A stretch of DNA of 64,000 nt, from contig NZ_AP025305.1 of the NCBI RefSeq assembly GCF_036492635.1, positions 2,294,001 to 2,358,000 of the forward strand. Reading direction: 5' to 3'. Each line of letters starts with the position of its first letter. Position 1 is the stretch's first letter. The stretch is from Aureibacter tunicatorum (GTDB lineage Bacteria; Bacteroidota; Bacteroidia; Cytophagales; Cyclobacteriaceae). This document shows positions 44,353-52,681 of the stretch, piece after piece. The notes under the pieces are model-generated. The model had not been told where the DNA came from. It saw only the letters and a program-made list of their open reading frames with translations, and searched no databases. Position numbers and translations under genes: made by a program.

Positions 44353-46323
44353 CTATTTATATTTTAACACTTCACCAATACTCAAGTTATAATCACTTTT
44401 ATTATTCCATTTCATAATTTGTTCCACAGTTGCATTTAATTTTTTAGAAATACTGTACATTGTGTCTTTTGGCTTAACTTCATAAGTCTTGAATTCATCA
44501 ATTTTTTCTTCTATAGCCTTAGGTTGTGTTGTCGGTTTTGGCTCCATTTTAACAGCTTCGGAAATAGGTGTTTCTTCGATAACTTTTGGAGCTTCTTTTA
44601 AATCAGGCATAATAGCAAGGACCTGGCCAATGCTTAAAGGAATTCTAAGACTTAAGCCATTACGAGCCAATAAATCCTCAACAGTGGAATTATACTTTCG
44701 AGCGATGCCATAAAAAGTCTCGCCTTTTGCAACTTGGTGCCTGATGATATTCATCTCACCAGTACTTTCATTAATAGTTGGAGAGCCTATAGTTGGTTGG
44801 GGTTTTGCTTCTGTGAGAATGTCTTCATCCTCTATGTCTGCGTCATTAAGCTCTTCTATTTCGCTGATGTCATGTTTTTCTGAAGAACTTGCGGATGAGC
44901 TATCATAAGTATTATCTTCTATTTTGATAGGTTTCTCTTCGGGCTCGTTTTCTGCAATTGGTTCGATATCATCAGTCGTTAATGGCTTTTCATAAGTGTC
45001 GACTTCTTCGGTAACTAATTCTTCTTGTTCTATTGGTTTGACGGTCTCTTTGTACTCGATAGGAGTGTTTTTTGGTCTTTTTTTCTTCAGCCATAATACC
45101 ATGCCAGGCTTGAGTTCATCATAAGGGTTGATTCTATTCTTCTTGGCAAGTTGCTTTTGTTTTATGCCGTATTTTTGAGCGACTTCCCAGAGTGTTTCAT
45201 CGTATTGCAAAGTGTGGTATTCAGCTTTTTTTGATTTGTTTTTCTTCTTTTTTAGATAAAAAAGCTCGCCTTCTTTGACAATTATATGCGCTGGAATATC
45301 ATTGTAGCTGATAAATTTCAACTCAGGAATGTTGCCTTTTTGCGCAAGTGACTTTATGTCATCGTTCTCTTTGGCTATGATGCCGGGAATGCCATTCACA
45401 GTTACTAGCTGTGAGTTGTTCTTTGCATTGGAAACGATTGGGTATTGGCCGACATTGTTGTTTAGCGTTTCGTTCTTCTTATTGTCAGCTAGAAGTTTAA
45501 CATTTCGATTGGAATTCTTATAAGGGATAAGCACTGGAGTTTCGTTTTCTCTAGGGATTTTTCCTTTTTTGATCCAAGGATTGTAATGCTTTAGTTCATC
45601 GTAGTCTACAGACAGTTCTTGAGAAATGGATTTTAAAGTTTTCCCGCTGCCTTGTCTATATTCTTCTAAAATGATGTTAGGGCCTTCGCTGGTTTCAAGC
45701 AATTTTTCAAATGCGATTTTATGAGCAAGTGTTTTTTTGATGTACCAATTTGTTTTTCCATCGATAACCATGCTGGAAACTCCGCGCTCTCTAGTGTTAA
45801 TGCTTCTTTTGACTCCACCAAGTCCAAGGTAGTAGGATAGGAGTGTGTGCACCCAGTTGTCTAAGTATAGGTTGTTTTTTTTCAAGTAATTAGCGGCGCC
45901 TCTTGTCGAAGTGACGATGTTTTGGCGTTCGTCAACCCAATAATCTACATCCATTCCGTTTTCCAGTGCGGTCGGTTTTTTGAATTGCCAATAGCCAACG
46001 GCATTGGAAGAGGATACAGCGGTTCCGATAAGGTCACTTTCTTGAATAGGGAGGTACTTGAAGTCTTCCGGAAGGTTTTTATCCTTCAGATGTTTCTCTA
46101 TTATAGGCATGAATGTTTTGATTCTATCGAATTTGGCATGGAAGTATTGACCGCCTTGTAATAGACTATTGACATTTTCTTGAATTTCAAATCTGGCTTT
46201 GCTGTTGAGTTTCAGTTTCATTCCAGCGAACGTCATTTGCTCGGGGACTTTAGGAATATCTTGAGCGAATGCAAAAACGTTCGAAAAAAGAATTATTAGT
46301 AAAAAAAGATGCTTTTTAGCCAT
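44353..46323 (-). CDS. MltD-like lytic transglycosylase with LysM repeats
   Basis: A ~656-aa exported protein. Signal peptide after ATG 46323 (KKHLFLLIILFSNVFAFAQ); an upstream ATG at 46359 is also possible. An SLT domain (about 55-210): FKYLPIQESDL with the catalytic Glu, then SSNAVGYWQFKKPTALENGM and the STRGAANYLKKN helix. At least three LysM repeats follow: DETLWEVAQKYGIKQKQLAK, GETFYGIARKYNSTVEDLLA and DTMYSISKKLNATVEQIMKW, plus a weaker one around LSVDYDELKHYNPW. A long acidic linker (about 440-520) sits between. It cuts peptidoglycan in the periplasm. Confidence 0.93.
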   Translation of the reverse strand: MAKKHLFLLIILFSNVFAFAQDIPKVPEQMTFAGMKLKLNSKARFEIQENVNSLLQGGQYFHAKFDRIKTFMPIIEKHLKDKNLPEDFKYLPIQESDLIGTAVSSSNAVGYWQFKKPTALENGMDVDYWVDERQNIVTSTRGAANYLKKNNLYLDNWVHTLLSYYLGLGGVKRSINTRERGVSSMVIDGKTNWYIKKTLAHKIAFEKLLETSEGPNIILEEYRQGSGKTLKSISQELSVDYDELKHYNPWIKKGKIPRENETPVLIPYKNSNRNVKLLADNKKNETLNNNVGQYPIVSNAKNNSQLVTVNGIPGIIAKENDDIKSLAQKGNIPELKFISYNDIPAHIIVKEGELFYLKKKKNKSKKAEYHTLQYDETLWEVAQKYGIKQKQLAKKNRINPYDELKPGMVLWLKKKRPKNTPIEYKETVKPIEQEELVTEEVDTYEKPLTTDDIEPIAENEPEEKPIKIEDNTYDSSSASSSEKHDISEIEELNDADIEDEDILTEAKPQPTIGSPTINESTGEMNIIRHQVAKGETFYGIARKYNSTVEDLLARNGLSLRIPLSIGQVLAIMPDLKEAPKVIEETPISEAVKMEPKPTTQPKAIEEKIDEFKTYEVKPKDTMYSISKKLNATVEQIMKWNNKSDYNLSIGEVLKYK

Positions 46324-46444
46324 GAATGTATGCAATGAATGGTTTTTAAGAATTTTCACTTAATATATATTATGCAGATAATATCTAGAAAAAAAGATGC
46401 AAAAAAAATATTCGGAATGTATTTTTTAATGCACTGAACAAAGA

Positions 46445-46486
46445 AATCCCGCATGGCATAAGATTTTTAAATTGCAATGCGGGATT
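46445..46486. terminator. Hairpin between the O-methyltransferase and transglycosylase genes
   Basis: AATCCCGCAT (46445-46454) pairs perfectly with ATGCGGGATT (46477-46486). The loop is 22 bp, partly AT. It may end transcription from the O-methyltransferase gene on the minus strand; the T-run there is short. Confidence 0.55.
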
Positions 46487-46514
46487 AGTGCTATTTCGGG
46501 ATTGTATTAATGTA

Positions 46515-47165
46515 TTATTTGATTTTTTCAGCGATCATCAATCCGTCTCTTACAGGCAACAAAACATTTTCAAGTCTCGGATTTTCTTGCACGATTCGGT
46601 TATAATCAAGAATAGCTTGAGTGTCTTTGTCAAGTTTCTTGCGATTTTTTTCAAGCACTTTTCCGCTCCATAGAATGTTGTCGGCGATGATATACCCTCC
46701 TACATCGACTTTCTCAATGATCAAGTCCAAATAGTTGGGGTAATTAATCTTATCAGCGTCAATAAAGACCAAGTCGAATTGCTCTTCAAGATTGGGAATG
46801 ATCTCCATAGCGTTGCCTATGATACATTCTACTTGATGGTTAAGGCCTGATTTCTCCAAATGCGTTTGCACAAAATCTTCCAGTTCTTCATTTATGTCAA
46901 TCGTCACAATTTTCGCGTCAGAACTAGGAAGCCCTTCGGCCATGCAAATCGCTGAATATCCAGTATAAGTTCCAATTTCCAACACTCTTTGCGGTTTTAT
47001 CATCCGAACGAGCATTTTAAGTAGTCTTCCTTGAAAATGTCCGGAAAGCATGCGAGGCATCATCACATTGATATGAGTATCCCTGTCAAGTTGTTTTAAT
47101 GCTTCCGGTTCGTCGCTAGTATGATTGTCGCAATAAGCTTGCAAGTCTGGATCTATAAATTCCAT
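46515..47165 (-). CDS. Class I O-methyltransferase (catechol/caffeoyl-CoA OMT type)
   Basis: A 216-aa SAM-dependent enzyme. Motif I VLEIGTYTGYSAICMAEGLP (about 77-96), metal- and SAM-contacting VTIDINEEL, FDLVFIDADKINYPNYLD and the YIIADNILWSGKVL ending typical of caffeoyl-CoA OMT relatives; metal ligands are Asp and Asn in these segments. It methylates catechol-like hydroxyls; the substrate is unknown. It follows the M16 peptidase gene by 5 bp, an operon. Confidence 0.92.
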   Translation of the reverse strand: MEFIDPDLQAYCDNHTSDEPEALKQLDRDTHINVMMPRMLSGHFQGRLLKMLVRMIKPQRVLEIGTYTGYSAICMAEGLPSSDAKIVTIDINEELEDFVQTHLEKSGLNHQVECIIGNAMEIIPNLEEQFDLVFIDADKINYPNYLDLIIEKVDVGGYIIADNILWSGKVLEKNRKKLDKDTQAILDYNRIVQENPRLENVLLPVRDGLMIAEKIK

Positions 47166-47170
47166 AGTAA

Positions 47171-48406
47171 TTATTGTTCGGTATTGTATATTAGGTAGCT
47201 AAAATGATCTTCTTGGAAATAAATATTAGCCATTTCAAAAAGATCCTCTGAAGATATTTGATTGATTTGCCCTACGACATTTTCGAAACTGTCGATTTTA
47301 TTGAGATCGAGCAAACTCTTGGCCAGCATGATCATCATACTCAAGTTGTTTTCCTCAGACATTGCCATTTGACCGATGATTTGGTTTTTAAGCCTTTGAA
47401 GCTGAAGTCCCGACAGTTTTTCTTTTTTTAGTCTGTTAAGCTCTTTTTTAACCAAAGACAAGCTTTTCTTTTTGAGATTAGGTTCTACAGCGAAGAAAAT
47501 GGCGAATATCCCAGTGTCGATAAATGGCGTGAAGCTGGATTCTATATTGTATACATAGCCGTACTTTTCTCGCAGGCTCATGTTCAGTCTGCTGTTAAGA
47601 TTAGGGCCGCCAAGCAAATTGTTCAATAAGAACAATTTCATCCTGTCAGGATGGCCTATTCCGATTGCAGGAACTCCCATAGCGCAATGCACTTGCGATA
47701 TGTCTTTGGTTTTTTCTATGAGCAAAGGCTTGTATTGATTGTTGTATAGCCTTTTGCGAGTAGACCTTTTAGAAGGAATATTCTCTAGATGCTTTCTTAG
47801 CAATTTGAAAACTTTCTCGCTTGGCAAGTTGCTTACCGATGAGAATACCACTTCGTCAGTGTCGAGGTTTTCATCTATGAAGTTGAAAAAATCATCCTGA
47901 GTGAATCCTTTTACGCTGGCAGTATTGCCAAGTATGTTTTTGCCCAGCTGATCTTCCGGAAATAGAAGTTCGTCAAATTCATCTTGTATGGCATCTTCAG
48001 GCACATCATTGTACATGGCCATTTCTTCAAGAATGACATTTTTCTCTTTTTGTATTTCTTTTTCTGGAAATGTGCTTCTAAAAGTAATATCGGTGAGCAG
48101 ATCAACCGCTTTGTCAAAGTGCGCGTCAAGCACGGAGGCGTGAAAGCATATTTTCTCTTTAGTCGTGTATGCGTTAAGGTCTCCGCCGACAGCATCAAGT
48201 CTATTAAGAATATGGAATGCTTTACGGTTTTGAGTACCCTTAAAGGCCATATGTTCCCAAAAGTGCGCTATGCCTTGTTGGTGGGGTTTTTCATCCCTGC
48301 TGCCAATGTTCAAGACGAAGCCGCAATGGGCGATTTTGGTATGAGGCACCTGCTTGTGCACGATGCGTATCCCATTATTGAGTTCTATTAAATCAAAGTC
48401 TTTCAT
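47171..48406 (-). CDS. M16-family zinc peptidase
   Basis: A 411-aa peptidase of the pitrilysin/processing-peptidase type. Inverted zinc motif HFWEHMAFKGT (about 47-57; two His and the Glu) with a second Glu in ILEEMAMYND. Single-chain of ~400 residues as in the mitochondrial-processing-peptidase-like branch; C-terminal RLNMSLREKYGYVYNIES is typical. I chose ATG 48406, because a frame open to 48547 would run into the tRNA gene. Probably periplasm-independent: no signal peptide. Forms an operon with the O-methyltransferase. Confidence 0.92.
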   Translation of the reverse strand: MKDFDLIELNNGIRIVHKQVPHTKIAHCGFVLNIGSRDEKPHQQGIAHFWEHMAFKGTQNRKAFHILNRLDAVGGDLNAYTTKEKICFHASVLDAHFDKAVDLLTDITFRSTFPEKEIQKEKNVILEEMAMYNDVPEDAIQDEFDELLFPEDQLGKNILGNTASVKGFTQDDFFNFIDENLDTDEVVFSSVSNLPSEKVFKLLRKHLENIPSKRSTRKRLYNNQYKPLLIEKTKDISQVHCAMGVPAIGIGHPDRMKLFLLNNLLGGPNLNSRLNMSLREKYGYVYNIESSFTPFIDTGIFAIFFAVEPNLKKKSLSLVKKELNRLKKEKLSGLQLQRLKNQIIGQMAMSEENNLSMMIMLAKSLLDLNKIDSFENVVGQINQISSEDLFEMANIYFQEDHFSYLIYNTEQ

Positions 48407-48516
48407 ATGAGGTCTGCAAATTTGCGAAAAAAACCTTTTAGCGTCTAATTTTTTAAGGCATCTTTTTTTGGTTAAGAGAATATCTTGTTTACCTTTGCGA
48501 TCCACTTGCGGGAATT

Positions 48517-48600
48517 GCACATGTGGTGGAATTGGTAGACACGCCATCTTGAGGGGGTGGTGCTCTTACGAGCGTGGAAGTTCGAATCTTCTCATGTGCA
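48517..48600 (+). tRNA. tRNA-Leu (GAG), first of two
   Basis: Acceptor stem GCACATG/CATGTGC with discriminator A; D-loop GAATTGGTAGAC; anticodon stem CCATC/GGTGG with loop TTGAGGG giving anticodon GAG; long variable arm GCTCTTACGAGC, as in Leu tRNAs; T-loop TTCGAAT. CCA is not encoded. Bounded by the start of the M16 gene on the other side. Confidence 0.95.
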
Positions 48601-48705
48601 CTTTAACTAAAAATGATTGGATGTTTTTGATTTTGTATGCGAACAAAAAATAAATTTTGCGCAGACATAAAAATTAGAAAGCCATACCGCAAGTAATCAC
48701 GTAAA

Positions 48706-48789
48706 GCGTACGTGGTGGAATTGGTAGACACGCCATCTTGAGGGGGTGGTGCTCTTACGAGCGTGGAAGTTCGAATCTTCTCGTACGCA
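48706..48789 (+). tRNA. tRNA-Leu (GAG), second of two
   Basis: Same anticodon loop, D-arm, variable arm and T-arm as the first copy. Only the acceptor stem differs: GCGTACG/CGTACGC, with both strands changed so that pairing is kept. CCA not encoded. Confidence 0.95.
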
Positions 48790-48810
48790 CTTTCTGATCA
48801 AATTTTATGT

Positions 48811-48840
48811 AAGCGTCATCAGCGGATGGACGCTTTTTTT
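48811..48840 (+). terminator. Terminator after the tRNA-Leu pair
   Basis: AGCGTC (48812-48817) pairs with GACGCT (48829-48834); loop of 11 bases; followed by a T-run. Confidence 0.85.
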
Positions 48841-49034
48841 ATGCTTAATTGGAAATAGTTTATATTGAAAATACAAAGAACCTGATTTTTGAATTTTTTG
48901 TAGTTTAAGAAAAACTCTTCAATTCTAACTGCTTGGAGTTTCGGCACATTAAGCATCTTGACTTTGCTTAAAAAATCATGATAAGGTATAAGGAGTTGTA
49001 GTTTAATTGATGGATTCTTTTCAATCCAAATCAA
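48819..49034 (-). pseudogene. Possible remnant of an inorganic pyrophosphatase C-terminus
   Basis: A 71-codon frame on the minus strand whose end part (VRIEEFFLNYKKFKN) resembles the C-terminal helix of soluble inorganic pyrophosphatases (pattern EI-x-x-FF-x-x-YK-x-LE). The start part (NPSIKLQLLIPYHDFLSKVK) is also loosely similar to the segment before it. It has no catalytic residues, ends in the tRNA terminator and lacks the first two-thirds. This is a weak likeness by eye only. Confidence 0.25.
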
Positions 49035-49420
49035 TCACACAAAAGGAGTGAAAGTACCTAAAGTAACTCTAAGGTAAATTAGATAAAATTGAGTTAGTAA
49101 AAACTTGAATTAAGACGATTACTTCCTCTATCGAGAATTTCGATAAGCTTAAGATTGGCCAGACTCGCATTCGAAGGAGAAGCAGAAAGTATTTTTCATG
49201 CAAGCTCAATTACATTAGTTTTAAAGAGAGTTTTGTAAAGACTCAAAATTAAATAATTAGTTTTGAATATATTATGAAATAATGTTAAAAAACTAATATT
49301 AAATGATTTTGATATTCTTTGCGATAACACTTTCTATGAACTGTTATATGCTGTAATATTTATAATAGGCTTCCTTTCTTAATTTCAGGGTTCAAATTTT
49401 TCAATCTATTATTTTTTTTA
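49035..49420. other. Noncoding leader before the first DUF4157 gene
   Basis: No gene and no strong hairpin seen in this ~390-bp AT-rich stretch. It should contain the promoter of the first DUF4157 gene, but no consensus box stands out. Confidence 0.5.
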
Positions 49421-51586
49421 ATGAATCAATCTCAACAAGAGTATTCTCACAACAATGGTGCTCAGCGTCATGCTGATCAGAAAATGAAAGCCAATTGGAA
49501 AGCGGCCCAATTGCGAAAAAAAGACAAGTCAGATTCCAGTTTCGAAAGTTCAAACAGTGACATGGGTATCACTCAGCTTCATGAGGATATAGAAGCGATG
49601 AAGTCCAGCCGGCGATTTCAAATGTGGAACACTCCTCCGGATCAAATGCCTGTGCAAAAGAAAGACGATATCGGAGGCACTGGCAATCATGGAGGATCTT
49701 CAAAGCCTAATAATACAGGCTTGCCGGATAAGCTTAAGACAGGAGTGGAAAATCTTTCGGGCTATTCAATGGACGATGTAAAAGTGCATTATAATTCGGA
49801 CAAGCCTGCACAGCTTCAAGCTCATGCTTATGCGCAAGGTACGGATATACATGTAGCTTCCGGACAAGAAAAGCATTTGCCTCATGAAGCTTGGCACGTC
49901 GTTCAGCAAAAGCAAGGAAGAGTGAAGCCAACAAAACAGATGAAAGGCAAGGTGAATGTTAATGATGATCCCGCGCTGGAACGGCAAGCTGATATTATGG
50001 GGCAAAGAGCCAATGAATTTACTTCCTCACCTACCAATTCAGAATTGCAACAACGATCGACTTGGGCTCCGGTGTCCCAGTTGGTGGGTTTGGAGAAATT
50101 GTCAGAACCAAAAGTGCATCAGCTTCCTCAAGAACAGTTCGATCTTCAAAATAGACTCATGAACTATCTGAGCGACAAAATAGAAAACACTAAAAATGAC
50201 GTAAAAGACACGCCATTTAGAATAGGAAGTGTAGAATTATCATGGCCAGAACTAAAGCCTACCTTCGGAAAACCCTTAGATGATATCCCCGCTGGCTTAC
50301 AAGACGGTTACGACTTGGTAAAGGACGATAATGATCTTAAGGGTGCCATTATCAGTACTTTAATAAAAACCTTAGAGCAAGCAGGTCAAATCGAATACTT
50401 TACGAAAAACCCATCCATTGGTAAAGACAACCGGATTTTGGTCGAGATAGACTTCTATTATGAACGCCCAAAAAACGCAGTTGGATTCCACAAAGACTCT
50501 ATTGGAAAGTCACTCTTCGTAAATTTAAATTTTAACAATAAGGAAGAAATTCCAGGACCCGAATTTGTACTCAATCCACCTGTTGTTGATGAGCATGACG
50601 AGCATACAGCAGCCAAACTTCCTGACGTCTTCAAGGCCGATTTAGCATCAGAAAGGGACCGCCTTCCTCTGGCAGACGAAATTAAAGCTACAAAAGTACC
50701 TCCTGGGGGTGTTGTTAGCTTCGTAGACGAGATGATTCATCATACCACGCCGTATCTTCAGCATAGAGCTTATGGCGCTAACATTTCTTCGGATGATCTC
50801 AAACAACAAATGCTAGATGAAAAGATTATTGATGTAGATTATATAGTCGCTTATCGACTTACCAATTTGTTGAAGGAAGAAGGCACAAAGGAAGTCACGA
50901 AACAACAAATAATAGACATGGGTTTTGTTGAAGATTCAGCCAAATTTATAACTCAGACTAAAGATAAGACAACTGTAAACGAAATGAATGCCTACCTTAC
51001 TAGTAATTCTATCTATCAAGGCATGCAAGAAAAAATGGGCGAATATGGCGAAGGTAAGAAAGCCTATCAGTTTATCGACAAATTGAAGTCGTCTGCACCC
51101 GATGCCCCTCATGATAAAGCAGCATTACTAGCAACGGGTTTATCTGAAAAAGAAGCAAACTTTATTCTGCAAGGAGCTGAATCCAAAACTACCGCAGAAA
51201 TAGAAAAAAAGCTTGGTGGTGAAGCTTTATATCAAGAGATGCAAAATAAACATGCGCTTATTGTTGGACAGAAGCAAGTAATGGACTTGATCGAATCGGG
51301 TCGATTAGACATTAAAAGAGACGAACTAGCAGCAACAGGATTACCTCGACCTAAAGTAGAAGAGGTTTTCGCTAATGCGGGAAGACATCAATTGGATACC
51401 GTAGCTTTGGCCCATTGCGAAGACACATGCAAAAAAGATACTGAGACAAAACGCTATCCACTTTCTGCTCACCCCCTCAAGCGACAAATGAGTGGGCTTC
51501 TAGATGAAGGTAAGGTGCCTCAGCCACAAGATGCGACCTACAAACGACAGTTTTTCCGAACCTGGGTACAAACCATTCCAAAATAG
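49421..51586 (+). CDS. DUF4157 protein with 2OG-Fe(II)-oxygenase-like domain (candidate eCIS cargo)
   Basis: A 721-aa protein without signal peptide. Residues 1-95 are polar and probably disordered; 96-185 are a DUF4157 domain with HEAWH at 155-159 (zinc-peptidase-like signature). DUF4157 is known to mark cargo of extracellular contractile injection systems. Residues about 235-455 look like a 2-oxoglutarate/Fe(II) oxygenase: His357 and Asp359 in VGFHKDSIG, a strand SLFVNLNF, a distal His440/441 in MIHHTTPY and Arg449. Residues about 476-668 contain three helical repeats of ~65 aa (see Findings). The N-terminal ~185 residues are almost the same as in the protein at 52682-55747. The structural operon starts 7 kb downstream. 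Confidence 0.8.
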   Translation: MNQSQQEYSHNNGAQRHADQKMKANWKAAQLRKKDKSDSSFESSNSDMGITQLHEDIEAMKSSRRFQMWNTPPDQMPVQKKDDIGGTGNHGGSSKPNNTGLPDKLKTGVENLSGYSMDDVKVHYNSDKPAQLQAHAYAQGTDIHVASGQEKHLPHEAWHVVQQKQGRVKPTKQMKGKVNVNDDPALERQADIMGQRANEFTSSPTNSELQQRSTWAPVSQLVGLEKLSEPKVHQLPQEQFDLQNRLMNYLSDKIENTKNDVKDTPFRIGSVELSWPELKPTFGKPLDDIPAGLQDGYDLVKDDNDLKGAIISTLIKTLEQAGQIEYFTKNPSIGKDNRILVEIDFYYERPKNAVGFHKDSIGKSLFVNLNFNNKEEIPGPEFVLNPPVVDEHDEHTAAKLPDVFKADLASERDRLPLADEIKATKVPPGGVVSFVDEMIHHTTPYLQHRAYGANISSDDLKQQMLDEKIIDVDYIVAYRLTNLLKEEGTKEVTKQQIIDMGFVEDSAKFITQTKDKTTVNEMNAYLTSNSIYQGMQEKMGEYGEGKKAYQFIDKLKSSAPDAPHDKAALLATGLSEKEANFILQGAESKTTAEIEKKLGGEALYQEMQNKHALIVGQKQVMDLIESGRLDIKRDELAATGLPRPKVEEVFANAGRHQLDTVALAHCEDTCKKDTETKRYPLSAHPLKRQMSGLLDEGKVPQPQDATYKRQFFRTWVQTIPK

Positions 51587-51926
51587 GCAGAATAAAGAAA
51601 CCGTAAATTTAAAGTTAGCTTCAGAGCACAAAACACATGGCAACACATGGAACAGGTACTACAAAAAGATTAACCCGCAGAATAGCCTCAACTGGGACAG
51701 GCACTGGATATTCCCTTGTTATAGCGTGTACGTGGATCTGTGTGACTTTAGTAAAGTAAAAAAATAACGTATGTGTGGAGTGGAATGCATTCGACTATGC
51801 GAAGCAACTACTCGTCAACAGAGACACGAGGTGTGACGTGAATATAAACAGCGGTAATTAAAAAAGCCCATAACAACTAAGTCTTCGTATTGCTCGCAGA
51901 GCCCAATATGAAGGCCATAAAAAAAA
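51587..51926. other. Noncoding stretch, possible gene remnant
   Basis: About 340 bp between the first DUF4157 gene and a terminator. A frame shifted by one relative to the end of that gene continues to 51767 and encodes polar residues, but shows no family. No structure of note. Confidence 0.35.
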
Positions 51927-51951
51927 CTTGCTAATCATAGCAAGCTTTTTT
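51927..51951. terminator. Terminator
   Basis: CTTGCTA (51927-51933) pairs with TAGCAAG (51938-51944), loop ATCA, then TTTTTT on the plus strand and an A-run before it. It ends the transcript of the first DUF4157 gene and could also end the minus-strand module. Confidence 0.8.
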
Positions 51952-51967
51952 CATACGCCCCTCAAAT

Positions 51968-52021
51968 CTAATCTTCATCGTTAAGATCAGGTATAAAATT
52001 GATTACCACTTTTTTAGTCAT
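51968..52021 (-). CDS. 17-aa peptide ORF, second copy
   Basis: ATG 52021 overlaps the stop of the 69-aa gene as ATGA. The peptide has the core KVVINFIPDLNDED, differing from the first copy at only a few residues. Translation is not proven. Confidence 0.4.
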   Translation of the reverse strand: MTKKVVINFIPDLNDED

Positions 52022-52227
52022 ATAGCTTCGAGGTTTTTTATTTGGTCTTTTAGTCCTTTTCTATATTTATATAATTTGAAAAATTTCGTTTCACTGGCTT
52101 TATACATAAAAAATACTAGTGAAACATCTAAAGCTAAACAAACAGACCAATTGAGGTTGATATACTTCAATTCCTCTCTAATCAGAGGAATGAAGCATAA
52201 AAGCATCAGTGTTAGATAATTAACCAT
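52018..52227 (-). CDS. Small membrane protein (69 aa)
   Basis: Two hydrophobic helices: one at about 4-15 (LTLMLLCFIPLI) and one at about 26-42 (WSVCLALDVSLVFFMYK), then a basic tail with LYKYRKGLKDQIKNLEAI. It resembles small holin-like or phage-accessory membrane proteins but has no named family. Its broken copy is at 7340-7506. It overlaps the 17-codon ORF by 4 bp. Confidence 0.55.
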   Translation of the reverse strand: MVNYLTLMLLCFIPLIREELKYINLNWSVCLALDVSLVFFMYKASETKFFKLYKYRKGLKDQIKNLEAI

Positions 52228-52349
52228 TTTTAGGGTTTCTACATTTATTCATGCTTGGTTCAGGCTAAATCTACTCTGGCTGAATAGTAGCCTATGGGCT
52301 TGTGTGACGTTTTCTTTTTTGTATTCGATTTTAGCTAGAAAATATTTGT

Positions 52350-52667
52350 TCATGATACTATGAAATTAGGGTTGGAAGAAAATTGTAGTTTTAATGTATC
52401 GAGGAAGTAGTTTTTTTCCACTTCGGTGGCGAACTGCAAGAATATGTTCAAGTTGCCACATGGTCGCTTGGAATGTCCATTGTAGGTTTTTATGCCTGAG
52501 AATTCCATCTTCTTGATGTTGCGGAAAAGGGTTTCTGAAGATATAATGCTGAGGTGTGGCAAGATATTGAAGAGCCTTTTTTGCATATTAAAAATTAAGC
52601 TTTGATATACGCTGTAATATAAATTATTTGATGCTTTGTCTAAATTCAAAATGTGATTTTTTGGCAA
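52350..52667 (-). CDS. Hypothetical protein (105 aa)
   Basis: A basic, Asn-rich protein with no known domain, in front of the 69-aa gene on the same strand. In module copy 1 this place is held by a different small gene (7608-7850), and the two end at the same point of the repeat. The start may be internal; 52667 is 14 bp from the start of the second DUF4157 gene, so the two would be divergent. Confidence 0.45.
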   Translation of the reverse strand: MPKNHILNLDKASNNLYYSVYQSLIFNMQKRLFNILPHLSIISSETLFRNIKKMEFSGIKTYNGHSKRPCGNLNIFLQFATEVEKNYFLDTLKLQFSSNPNFIVS

Positions 52668-52681
52668 TTGAATAATTTTTT

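Larger units (their letters stand above)
51968..52352 (-). repeat. Repeated small-gene module, copy 2 (intact)
   Basis: Closely similar to 7290-7610, but with 43 bp more in the middle. It lies between the two DUF4157 genes. It carries an intact 69-aa gene and the 17-codon ORF. Confidence 0.8.

Noticed and set aside
48406-48547. Extension of the M16 peptidase gene to 48547
   Set aside because: The extension would run through the tRNA-Leu gene, and the family start pattern (NNGIRIVHK) begins just after ATG 48406.
48517-48789. tRNA-Leu pair as attachment site of the eCIS island
   Set aside because: I see no direct repeat of the tRNA 3' end downstream in the window and no integrase gene; the island may still use a site outside the window.
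51504-51767. Frame running past the end of the first DUF4157 gene
   Set aside because: It starts inside that gene in another frame and has no recognisable protein pattern; reported only as possible remnant.
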